This document shows positions 25,373-33,232 of a DNA stretch of 64,000 nt, piece after piece. Within the stretch, counting starts at the first letter, position 1, and every line of letters begins with the position of its first letter. The notes beneath the pieces were generated by a model, which did no database searches, was not told where the DNA came from, and worked only from the letters and a program-made list of their open reading frames with translations. This DNA is from Chloroflexota bacterium (lineage in GTDB: Bacteria; Chloroflexota; Anaerolineae; Aggregatilineales; J027). The translations under genes were made by a program, and so were the position numbers. The stretch is taken from the NCBI GenBank assembly GCA_024434115.1, contig QMIT01000004.1:217073-281072 (forward strand), written 5' to 3'.

Positions 25373-26902
25373 CTAATTTAGATCCGGAATCGCCCATACT
25401 CTAATCAATCCGGCAGCGTTTGCAACAATTAATAGTTTTCCGTCTGGGCTGAATTCAATATCCTTAGTCTGATCAGAGACCTGTATGTTTGCCGCAACTT
25501 TATCAGATGTTGCATCGACAAAATTGATAAGATGCTCTTCACCAGATATTGAATAGCACGTTCCAGTCGCATTAAAACTAATGTCATTTACTCTAAAGTA
25601 ACCTTCCGCCGAATCTACCAGCATTTGGTAATCTGGCGTTACAGCAAACAATTTGGCCTTATTTGAGATTGAAACAATGGCAAGTTGTGTTCCTTCCCTA
25701 TCAAAAACTAGCTTCTCAACTGCATCATCAAATAACTGAATCCGGTTTATTTCTAGATTAGTTCTTAAATCCCACAGGACGACACTTCCATCTGATGTTC
25801 CAAAAGCCAGAATTTCTCTTTTAGGGTGAAAAGCCAAACTGGTAGCATTGAAAAATGCGATTTTATTTGTGATTGGGAATTTGCTGACAGTCAAATCAAC
25901 CAGATAGACCCCATCCCACATACTGATGGCAAGCAGCGATTTATTTGTGTCATACGCGACTTCTGCGTCAGACGAGATAGCAATAACTTGAGCCGCTAAT
26001 TCAGTTGAATCAAACCCTATTGAATATACGCCGTTGGGTTGCTGGTAGAAAATTCGCCGATTTTCAGTATCTAATCCTACCCATAATATTCCATCAGCAA
26101 TATGGCTTTGGGATTCAATTTCACCTGTCAAACTATCAAAGACGATTACGTCTCCTTGTTTGTAGCTTGCAATAGCAAACATTCTATTATTTAAGCCGAA
26201 AGCCACTTGGTCTATACGATAACTAGAAGGATGTGCGAGGGTATAAGTGACAGCTAGTTGCCCAATGTTGTCTGAATCAATAGTGGGCAGAATCTCAAAT
26301 GTCTGGGTTTCAGGAAGTCTATATCGTAATGAACCAATAATTTGTCTAGCAAAAATTTCAGCTTCTGGCAAATTCCCTATAGTCGTAAAAACTACCGCTG
26401 AAAAGATTGCCCCAACATCAGCCGTAATCATTAACCCGTCAAAAGATTGAGAGGAAAGTGGTGCTAGGGCAACGTCAACATCTTGGAATTGTGTTTCGGA
26501 AAGAGGCCCTATTGAAAATGGAATCTGCAAGAATTGAATTGCGGGGTCGTTCAACCGTTCGACCATTGTTTCGAGGGTCTCTAAAGGATTACCCTCCACA
26601 CCATCGAGGAGGGTAATAACTATTAAAATCTCGCCTGTGGAAAGCTGGTCAAAGTCTTCCGGTGCAGTACTCAATGTGTTGCTGCTGGTGGCTAGTCCTA
26701 TAATAGACGTTCCTGACATAGCATATGACCATCCACGTGGCAAACCAAAACGCAAAGCCCCATCTTCCGAAATGGTAGTGATAGGATCATTATCCTGTGC
26801 TATCGTGCTGGAATAAGCAATCATGACTAGCATCACACTGCACAATAGGCCCATTAACTGATGGATTTTGAGAATCACTGTATGATACCTATTCAAAAAC
26901 AC
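25373..26902 (-). CDS. secreted WD40-like beta-propeller protein
   Basis: A 509-residue protein with a signal peptide (LMGLLCSVMLVMIAYSSTIA). Residues about 45-195 are an uncharacterised domain. From about 215 onward there are WD40-like blades, the clearest being LAFHPKREILAFGTSDGSVV with LWDLRTNLEI and IEFSPDGKLLIVANAAGLIR with VWAI at the end. WD40 propellers are protein-interaction platforms. The base composition is visibly more AT-rich than that of the flanking permease genes, and the gene runs opposite to them, so it may have been inserted between two duplicated genes. It begins at ATG 26900-26902. The function is unknown. Confidence 0.82.
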   Translation of the reverse strand: MFLNRYHTVILKIHQLMGLLCSVMLVMIAYSSTIAQDNDPITTISEDGALRFGLPRGWSYAMSGTSIIGLATSSNTLSTAPEDFDQLSTGEILIVITLLDGVEGNPLETLETMVERLNDPAIQFLQIPFSIGPLSETQFQDVDVALAPLSSQSFDGLMITADVGAIFSAVVFTTIGNLPEAEIFARQIIGSLRYRLPETQTFEILPTIDSDNIGQLAVTYTLAHPSSYRIDQVAFGLNNRMFAIASYKQGDVIVFDSLTGEIESQSHIADGILWVGLDTENRRIFYQQPNGVYSIGFDSTELAAQVIAISSDAEVAYDTNKSLLAISMWDGVYLVDLTVSKFPITNKIAFFNATSLAFHPKREILAFGTSDGSVVLWDLRTNLEINRIQLFDDAVEKLVFDREGTQLAIVSISNKAKLFAVTPDYQMLVDSAEGYFRVNDISFNATGTCYSISGEEHLINFVDATSDKVAANIQVSDQTKDIEFSPDGKLLIVANAAGLIRVWAIPDLN

Positions 26903-27018
26903 CTCGTAATACTACTTATGATACCTCGTTATGGGATTCTAGCGTTTCTCAAAATCATGCTACAATCAGCAAGGTTGTGAAATTCTACACCAATCCAATA
27001 CCTCTTACGGGAGGACAC

Positions 27019-29472
27019 ATGCAAACGCATCGGCGTAAAATACTCCGCGATCTTTGGACACGCAAAGCCCGCACCGCCCTTGTTTCGGCCAGCATCTTTA
27101 TCGGCGTGCTTGGGGTCGTCGCCCTGTTTTCGATGGGGGACATCATGGTGGATCGGCTCGAAAAAACCGTGCAGGCCGACAAACTTTCGATGACCCATGC
27201 CTATGTCATCCGCGCTTCAAGTGATGACCCCGACAACGCCGCCGATTTAGCCGTCGTCCGTAATTTGCCCAATGTCACCGCCGTGCAGGGGTTCGCGCTT
27301 TATCCGATTTACTGGAAAATGGATGGGGATGCCCGTTTCAAAGATGCCCGTATGTACAGCTATACCTCCCCGATGGATGAACTCACCCTTGAACCCCCAT
27401 CGCTGGTCAAAGGGCGTTATCCAGTGGCGGGTAAAAATGAAATCGCCGTCGAGCGCCGTTTTGCCACCGAAAATAACGTGGATATTGGCGATACACTGGT
27501 GATTCGCATTCTCAGCGGCGCGGGTGGCCGCAGCGAAATAAAAGAGGAAACGTGGACAATTGTCGGCACGGTTTTCCAACCCTATCAATATCCCGTCGCC
27601 CCCGGTGCGCCCGAAATGGTGCGTGGTGAGGTGATGCTGTTCCCGGCCTATGAGGACGCCCAATATATCGGCGGCTTCAAAGGCTTTAATATGTTTCAGG
27701 TGCGCTACACCAGTTATCAGGCCGCACTGGACGGTGAAACGGATTTAAAAACTGCCCTTACCACCAACACTAAGTATCGTTCCACCACTGTCTTGATCGA
27801 AGACCCCCAAGACAACACCTTTTTGCAACAGACCCGCAGCCTTGCCAATGTCATGGCGATTCTGGCGGTAGTGGCCCTCATCGTATCAGGCTTTTTGGTC
27901 TTTAATGTCGTCAACTCAATTGTCGTGGAGCAGCGTCGCCAGATCGGGGTGATGAAATCGCTAGGAGCGATGCCCCAAGATAATTTTGCCATCTACAGCG
28001 GCCTATCATTCATCTATGGCGTCATTGGGGTGATTCCGGGGGTGCTGCTGGGGATTCCAGCCGGATTCCAAGCCGCCAAAACCATTGGCCTGCAATTTAA
28101 TGTGTTTATTGAAGATTTCCAAATATCCCCGACGGGCATTATTTTGGGTATGGTATTGGGCCTAGTTGTGCCTGTCTTGGCCTCATTGCTGCCCGTCGCA
28201 ATTGGCATCCGTGTCACCATTCTACAAGCCATGACCGACCTCGGCATTCAGGTCAATTATGGCGAGGGTCGTTTGGCGAAACTGATTGATCGCCTCCCTC
28301 TACCGATTAGCATCCGCCAAGCCTTACGCAATGTAGCACAGAAAAAGGCACGTTTGGCCCTGACCATCATTACCCTCAGCTTGGCGTCCGGGGCGTTTAT
28401 GGGGGTGTACGCCATGCTGTCGCAGTTGACCGAAACGATAGATACGATTTATGGCACATTCGGCAATCAGATCACCTTTTATCCTACCCCGATACAAGAC
28501 CGCGAGAACATTGAGGCGCTGATACAAGACAATGTGCAGGGCGTCAAAATGATTGAGCCGGGGTCGGTCATGGCAATTGAGATTGAGGGCTACAAACCGA
28601 AGCAGCTTGCGGGTGCGCCGCCCATCCTCTATGCACTCGGCAATAACCCCAACAACGATGAAATCCTCAATTTTAATTTCCGATCAGGCACAGGTTGGGA
28701 AGATGACCCCAATCGAGAGGGGGTGGTCATCAATACGGGGATTGCTGATGCGACGGGCAAAGATACGGGCGATATTATCAACATCCGCGTTGGCAACACC
28801 GACACTCAGATGGAAGTGATTGGAGTCGCCATTTATCCCTTTGATACCGTGTGGTTTCGCTGGGACACGCTTGCCAACTATGGGGGGATGGTGGATTTGC
28901 AGGGGAATGCCCGCCCCAATTCCTACCACGTCATCATGACCGCCGACGATCCTACCGTCAAGCAGGTGGACGACGAAATTGATGAAATCAACGAACTGCT
29001 CTTGAAACAAGGCATCACTGCCACCTATAACAATTGGGTGCAGAGCGCGGAATATACGGGTCAGGTCGTCAACACCGCCGGAGGGATTTTGAATACCGCC
29101 GCCGCGTTGATTGCTGCTGTTGGGGCTATTGGCCTGCTGTCTACCCTTTCAATGAGTGTGTTTGAGCGCCAGAAGGAAATCGGCGTGATGCGCTCCGTCG
29201 GGGCGACCTCGTTCACCGTCGCCGTGCAATTTTTGGTGGAGGGGTTGATTGTCGGCCTGATTGCATGGTTGATTGGCATCCCGATCAGCTATTGGCTCAA
29301 TGGCGTATTAGCGAATGCGTTTAATTTCGGCGACGCATTTGTTAAATCATATCCGCTTTCGACGCTGGTCATCGGTTTTGTCGGCACGATGGGCATTGCG
29401 ACCATCGCCAGTCTATGGCCTTCCATCGGCGCGGCCCGCAAGACGGTCTCCGATATTTTGCGCTACCAATAG
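27019..29472 (+). CDS. FtsX/MacB-type ABC transporter permease, paralogue of 22854-25304
   Basis: An 817-residue permease with the same layout as the protein at 22854: N-terminal span, extracytoplasmic domain, FtsX module (VVEQRRQIGVMKSLGAMP near residue 305), a second span and domain, and a terminal FtsX module (VFERQKEIGVMRSVGATS near 715). The N-termini (MQTHRRKI) and C-termini (AARKTVSDILRYQ) are almost identical, so the two arose by duplication. ATG 27019 is preceded by GGGAGGA; the upstream frame to 26977 is not needed. Again no ATPase is adjacent. The pair may form a heterodimer or serve different substrates. Confidence 0.9.
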   Translation: MQTHRRKILRDLWTRKARTALVSASIFIGVLGVVALFSMGDIMVDRLEKTVQADKLSMTHAYVIRASSDDPDNAADLAVVRNLPNVTAVQGFALYPIYWKMDGDARFKDARMYSYTSPMDELTLEPPSLVKGRYPVAGKNEIAVERRFATENNVDIGDTLVIRILSGAGGRSEIKEETWTIVGTVFQPYQYPVAPGAPEMVRGEVMLFPAYEDAQYIGGFKGFNMFQVRYTSYQAALDGETDLKTALTTNTKYRSTTVLIEDPQDNTFLQQTRSLANVMAILAVVALIVSGFLVFNVVNSIVVEQRRQIGVMKSLGAMPQDNFAIYSGLSFIYGVIGVIPGVLLGIPAGFQAAKTIGLQFNVFIEDFQISPTGIILGMVLGLVVPVLASLLPVAIGIRVTILQAMTDLGIQVNYGEGRLAKLIDRLPLPISIRQALRNVAQKKARLALTIITLSLASGAFMGVYAMLSQLTETIDTIYGTFGNQITFYPTPIQDRENIEALIQDNVQGVKMIEPGSVMAIEIEGYKPKQLAGAPPILYALGNNPNNDEILNFNFRSGTGWEDDPNREGVVINTGIADATGKDTGDIINIRVGNTDTQMEVIGVAIYPFDTVWFRWDTLANYGGMVDLQGNARPNSYHVIMTADDPTVKQVDDEIDEINELLLKQGITATYNNWVQSAEYTGQVVNTAGGILNTAAALIAAVGAIGLLSTLSMSVFERQKEIGVMRSVGATSFTVAVQFLVEGLIVGLIAWLIGIPISYWLNGVLANAFNFGDAFVKSYPLSTLVIGFVGTMGIATIASLWPSIGAARKTVSDILRYQ

Positions 29473-29505
29473 GAACATTTTGCGGCGTAGTTCCGTCCTT
29501 TGAGA

Positions 29506-29536
29506 GAATTAGATGGTCAAGGCCATCTGATTCTTT
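29506..29536 (+). terminator. intrinsic terminator after the second FtsX-type permease
   Basis: GAATTAGATGGT pairs with GCCATCTGATTC through two G-U pairs and is followed by TTTCC. It lies between the permease stop at 29472 and the next start. Confidence 0.72.
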
Positions 29537-29563
29537 CCGTCATTTAAGATGAGGAATTTCCCT

Positions 29564-30919
29564 ATGCCCCGCCGCCTACCCAAAAAATTCCTAATTCCCT
29601 TACTTGCAGCGGTTATCATTATTGTCGGCTTTGTGGTGATTTATGTGCTAACGGGCTTCCCTGATAACAATAATTGCTGCGCCCTCCCGCCTACCGCCAC
29701 CTCCGAAGTTTCATTAGAGGTCAGTCCAGCCACCCCGCGTCCGCCATTTTCGCCAACCACTCCCAACAAAATGGGGGTGCATCTGTTATTGGATGATGGG
29801 CGCAATCAATGGCCCGAAAGCATTTGGCGGGAACATCTTGAAGTGGCAAGGGAGGTCGTTGGCGAGTGGGGCTATGTCACCCAACTGGTGCGGTTAGATG
29901 ATTTGAATGTGGAGCGCTGGCAAAAATTCATGGACATCTGCGCGGAACTGCACCTCACGCCGATTTTGCGCCTCGCCACGACGATGAATTTCACCACCTA
30001 TGACGGCCTGAAATATCTGGGGTGGGCTGCTCCACGCCGCGATGGGGATGGCACCTATCACAGCACCGCCCAGCGCTATGCCGATTTTGTGGCGAAATTG
30101 GAGTGGCCCACCGACCAGCATTTTGTGATTGTGGGGAACGAACCTAATCATGGCGCGGAATGGGGTGGTGGCCTACCCGACCCCGCTGGTTATGCACGAT
30201 TTTTGATTGATGTCGCGGATGCCCTGCACGCACGCGATGAATATACGGTGGTCATGAACGCCGGATTTGACCCCTACGCGCCAACCACCAAACGCTACCC
30301 GCCCGTCGCTTATCAGGAATTCATGGATGAAGAGACATTTCTCGATCATATGGTAGCGGCCTATCCCGATGTATTCTTGCGGATTGATGTTTGGGCCAGC
30401 CACAGTTATCCCCTCGGCCCATTTACACAGCCCCCATGGGAGCAAACCTTCCAGATTGATGTGATAAATGAAACCAGTGGCGATGATCCCGTCAATCCCG
30501 GTCATCAAGACCCACCCGAAGGCATTTTTAATCGCGGGGTGAATGGGTATGAATGGGAGCTATGGAAATTGAGTACCTATGGCGTGCCGCCGCTACCCGT
30601 AATGATTACGGAAACGGGCTGGCGTCATGCCGAAACCACCGACCCTAATACCACCGATACAGGCGCGAACCTACCTAACGCTATATTAACCAGCTTCTAC
30701 TTCGACTTGGCCTTCAACGGCAATCATGGACGTTATCCTGACACTCCCGAAACGGGGTGGACGGCATGGCGGGATGACCCACGTGTGATTGGCGTCACGG
30801 CTTTCGCACTGAATGGCAATCCGGCTGAATGGGGACATACGAATTGGCTGGAATTGGACGGAGATGGCAAAATCTTGGCGACCTATCCGATAGTTGAGGG
30901 TTTATCCGCAATCGAATAA
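29564..30919 (+). CDS. membrane-anchored glycosidase-like protein (clan A fold)
   Basis: A 451-residue protein with an N-terminal anchor (FLIPLLAAVIIIVGFVVIYVL) and a Thr/Pro-rich linker, followed by a (beta/alpha)8-type domain. Two acidic sites are placed as in clan GH-A retaining glycosidases: HFVIVGNEPNHGAEWG (acid/base Glu) and VMITETGWRHAE (nucleophile Glu). It resembles the C-terminal domain of the LysM protein at 17854 in design. The substrate is unknown; an extracellular polysaccharide is likely. I start at ATG 29564 because GAGGAA lies 7 bases before it; ATG 29549 is an alternative. The next gene follows by 2 bases. Confidence 0.82.
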   Translation: MPRRLPKKFLIPLLAAVIIIVGFVVIYVLTGFPDNNNCCALPPTATSEVSLEVSPATPRPPFSPTTPNKMGVHLLLDDGRNQWPESIWREHLEVAREVVGEWGYVTQLVRLDDLNVERWQKFMDICAELHLTPILRLATTMNFTTYDGLKYLGWAAPRRDGDGTYHSTAQRYADFVAKLEWPTDQHFVIVGNEPNHGAEWGGGLPDPAGYARFLIDVADALHARDEYTVVMNAGFDPYAPTTKRYPPVAYQEFMDEETFLDHMVAAYPDVFLRIDVWASHSYPLGPFTQPPWEQTFQIDVINETSGDDPVNPGHQDPPEGIFNRGVNGYEWELWKLSTYGVPPLPVMITETGWRHAETTDPNTTDTGANLPNAILTSFYFDLAFNGNHGRYPDTPETGWTAWRDDPRVIGVTAFALNGNPAEWGHTNWLELDGDGKILATYPIVEGLSAIE

Positions 30920-30921
30920 CC

Positions 30922-31806
30922 ATGCACATCCGCAAAATTGCGCCGAACGAGTTAGAGGCAGTTGTTGATTTGATTGCCCGTCTGCAACCCGATGAAGAAC
31001 ACCACATCGGCTATTTTGGTATGGAGGCTGACGACATCCACCAATATTTGCTGGAATTTACACATGGGTGGAAAAACTCTATTGTCGTTGCCCTACATCC
31101 GGAGCAGGTGGTGGGGTGTTTGGCGGTGGAGTGGGACACAGAAATCGGGCGGGCGTGGCTGCATGGGCCATGTATTGACCATATGGCATGGCATGGCATC
31201 GCGGATAGGCTGTATGCAGGCGCACAAGAATTAGGGGTGCTGCCAGCGGGTTTGGAAGAAGAGCTTTTTGGCGATGTGGTCAATGTCAAATTAGGGGCAT
31301 TTGCTCGGCGGCATCATTTTCGGAAAATGATGGGACATCAGGTCGTCTTTCGATTCAAACGTGACCAATTGCCGAGCCTGCCCTCGCTTGATGCCGATTT
31401 GCTAGATGTTCCCTATCACAACGCCTTCATCGCCCTGCACGAAAAGACCTTTCCACAAACCTATTACACTGGGCAGCAAATCCTTGAAAAACTGGTGGAG
31501 CAAAATTGGGTTTTTATTGTGACCCAAAATGACACCCTACTTGGTTATGTCCACGCCAAAATTGACACAGGTGGGGAGGGCTATCTTGATTTTGTGGGTG
31601 TAGCAGAACACGCCCGACGACAAGGCATCGGCAAGCGATTGGTAGTTGCAGCCACTCGCTGGTTGCTGTCGTTTGAAAATGTCCAACAGGTAAGTTTGAC
31701 AGTCAGCAGTACCAACCGTGCGGCTATTGAGCTATATCTCAATATCGGGTATCAGCATTTGTGGACATTAACGGCCTACCGCAAACGCCCTAGCCCCGCA
31801 GAATAA
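30922..31806 (+). CDS. double GNAT acetyltransferase
   Basis: A 294-residue protein of two GNAT folds. The C-terminal fold is complete, with the acetyl-CoA loop EHARRQGIGKRLVVAATRWL and the closing VSLTVSSTNRAAIELYLNIG(Y). The N-terminal fold (residues 1 to about 140) keeps the shape but has no clear Q/RxxGxG/A loop and is probably inactive or regulatory. The substrate is unknown; possibilities include small amines, antibiotics and protein N-termini. ATG 30922 is 2 bases after the previous stop. Its end overlaps the convergent AlkB-like gene by 17 bases. Confidence 0.85.
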   Translation: MHIRKIAPNELEAVVDLIARLQPDEEHHIGYFGMEADDIHQYLLEFTHGWKNSIVVALHPEQVVGCLAVEWDTEIGRAWLHGPCIDHMAWHGIADRLYAGAQELGVLPAGLEEELFGDVVNVKLGAFARRHHFRKMMGHQVVFRFKRDQLPSLPSLDADLLDVPYHNAFIALHEKTFPQTYYTGQQILEKLVEQNWVFIVTQNDTLLGYVHAKIDTGGEGYLDFVGVAEHARRQGIGKRLVVAATRWLLSFENVQQVSLTVSSTNRAAIELYLNIGYQHLWTLTAYRKRPSPAE

Positions 31807-32365
31807 CCTTGCGGAATGTGACGGAAACACGCCGACCCCGTTTAATGACCTCGCCGTTGAGTACATCACTTTTGCGGGCTGGAATGCCGTGCATCCATTC
31901 GTAGCGCGATTCACCTTGCATCACAATGAGCGTTCCCGGCGTCAACAAAATGGGGATTTCGCGCTGGGTGGCAATTTCGGTGTAGACCATCACGCAGGCC
32001 GACCCCAAGCTGATTGAAATAATCGTGTCGGTAAAACAGGGGATACAGTCTACGTGCCGCGCTATACCCTGCCCCGCTTCGTATTCATTGATGATGGCTT
32101 GATCGGGTAGGTCGGCGATATAGCCTTCCGAATGCAGGCGTTTGGCGAGAGGGTTTAACCATTCCGGCAGCGGCCCTAGATAGAAATTCTCATCCACTTT
32201 GCGCGTTTTGTAATCGTAACGATAGCCGTAATGCTGCACGCGGCGTTTGAGGTCGGTCAGCCACGTTTGTTGGTCAATATGCGCCAATAAACGGGCTTGT
32301 TCGTCGGGATTCAGGTAATCAGGGCGATAGGTCAAACCGGGGATTTCGGCAATCGCGGAGGTCAT
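31790..32365 (-). CDS. AlkB-like 2-oxoglutarate/Fe(II) dioxygenase
   Basis: A 191-residue oxygenase. The iron ligands are His104 and Asp106 in GIARHVDCIP and His159 in YEWMHGI; the 2-oxoglutarate Arg is in GRRVSVTFR near 178-185. NEYEAGQGIARHVD is the typical AlkB-homologue segment. These enzymes oxidatively remove alkyl groups from nucleic acids, and some act on other substrates. I start at ATG 32365 because AGGA lies upstream at a normal distance; the ATG at 32392 has no ribosome site. An SOS-box-like palindrome (32412-32427) lies 47 bases upstream, which would fit a DNA-repair role. Confidence 0.9.
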   Translation of the reverse strand: MTSAIAEIPGLTYRPDYLNPDEQARLLAHIDQQTWLTDLKRRVQHYGYRYDYKTRKVDENFYLGPLPEWLNPLAKRLHSEGYIADLPDQAIINEYEAGQGIARHVDCIPCFTDTIISISLGSACVMVYTEIATQREIPILLTPGTLIVMQGESRYEWMHGIPARKSDVLNGEVIKRGRRVSVTFRKVILRG

Positions 32366-32411
32366 AGAGGAGTATCCTTTCCAATTGTGCATCGGTGTAG
32401 ATAGTATACAT

Positions 32412-32427
32412 TAGAATATTTGTTCTA
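32412..32427. promoter_or_regulatory. SOS-box-like palindrome
   Basis: TAGAATATTTGTTCTA has perfect TAGAA/TTCTA arms and differs from the Gram-positive-type LexA site GAAC-N4-GTTC at one position. It sits between the divergent AlkB-like and MntA genes. LexA binding is inference. Confidence 0.45.
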
Positions 32428-32556
32428 TCAATTCTTCTTTTTTGAAATCCCTCAGGAGATTTTTCCATGTAGCAGTTTCCCATCAGGCCCATTATCATTA
32501 ACAAGTGTACTCCAAGCCACATGGAGTCATTTGGTTTATTCCATGAGGGTGTACAG

Positions 32557-32874
32557 ATGGCAAAAATTCAGGAAAAACGCTTCGGCATTGTAGAATTACT
32601 CGGTGACAAACGGGAGCAAATCCTAAAATTGGCTGATAAACACGGGGCAAAAAACGTGCGCGTGTTTGGCTCAGTAGCACGGGGAGAAGCCACCCCCACC
32701 AGCGATATTGATTTTCTAGTGGATTGGGATTATTCGCGTATTTCAGCATGGGGTGGGATTGGCCTCTATACCGAACTTGAGGGCCTCCTCCAACGTAAAG
32801 TGGATATTACCAGCGAAAAGGAACTGCATTGGTACATCCGTGACCGCGTCATGAAAGAGGCTGTTCCTTTATGA
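32557..32874 (+). CDS. mntA: MNT-type nucleotidyltransferase antitoxin
   Basis: A 105-residue minimal nucleotidyltransferase. The signature GSX10DXD is exact: Gly38-Ser39, ten residues, Asp50-Ile-Asp52 in FGSVARGEATPTSDIDFLVD. MntA antitoxins neutralise the paired HEPN toxin by AMPylating a Tyr near its active site. I start at ATG 32557 (MAKIQEKRFG), not at the upstream ATG 32521. The stop overlaps the start of the toxin gene by 4 bases (ATGA), the usual coupling of this pair. Antitoxin before toxin is one of the two known gene orders. Confidence 0.93.
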   Translation: MAKIQEKRFGIVELLGDKREQILKLADKHGAKNVRVFGSVARGEATPTSDIDFLVDWDYSRISAWGGIGLYTELEGLLQRKVDITSEKELHWYIRDRVMKEAVPL

Positions 32875-33224
32875 AAGATGATAAGTTGTTCCTCATTCAT
32901 ATTCTCGAACGTATTAAATTCATCGAGGACTATACCCAATCAGGACACGAGACCTTTATGCAATCGCAAATGATCCAAGATGCCGTCATGCGCAATTTTG
33001 AGATTATTGGCGAGGCCGTCCGCAATCTATCAGAGGAGCTTCGTCAAACATATCCGGATGTGGAATGGCAGCAAATTAGTGGGTTTCGCAACATTTTGAT
33101 TCACGCCTACTGGTCGGTGGATAATGAACGGGTGTGGGGAATTATTCAAAACAACTTGCCGACATTCAAAGATCGAGTTGAAGAAATCTTAAAAACACTA
33201 TCAGCAGTTAAAGACGAAGAATAG
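32871..33224 (+). CDS. hepT: HEPN (DUF86) toxin
   Basis: A 117-residue helical protein of the HepT family, small HEPN ribonucleases. The catalytic motif RX4HXY is intact: Arg73, His78 and Tyr80 in GFRNILIHAYW. Tyr80 is the position AMPylated by MntA in the studied Shewanella system. Dimers cleave RNA when the antitoxin is lost. The intact motif and overlap with mntA suggest a working type VII toxin-antitoxin module. A Clp-type ATPase gene begins 8 bases after its stop, which may put that ATPase in the same transcript. Confidence 0.93.
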   Translation: MKDDKLFLIHILERIKFIEDYTQSGHETFMQSQMIQDAVMRNFEIIGEAVRNLSEELRQTYPDVEWQQISGFRNILIHAYWSVDNERVWGIIQNNLPTFKDRVEEILKTLSAVKDEE

Positions 33225-33232
33225 GCGCTTGC

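Noticed and set aside
30922..32365. 17-base overlap of convergent GNAT and AlkB genes as a sign of error
   Set aside because: Both C-termini look natural, and short convergent overlaps also occur at 1019-1022, so this is ordinary compact packing.
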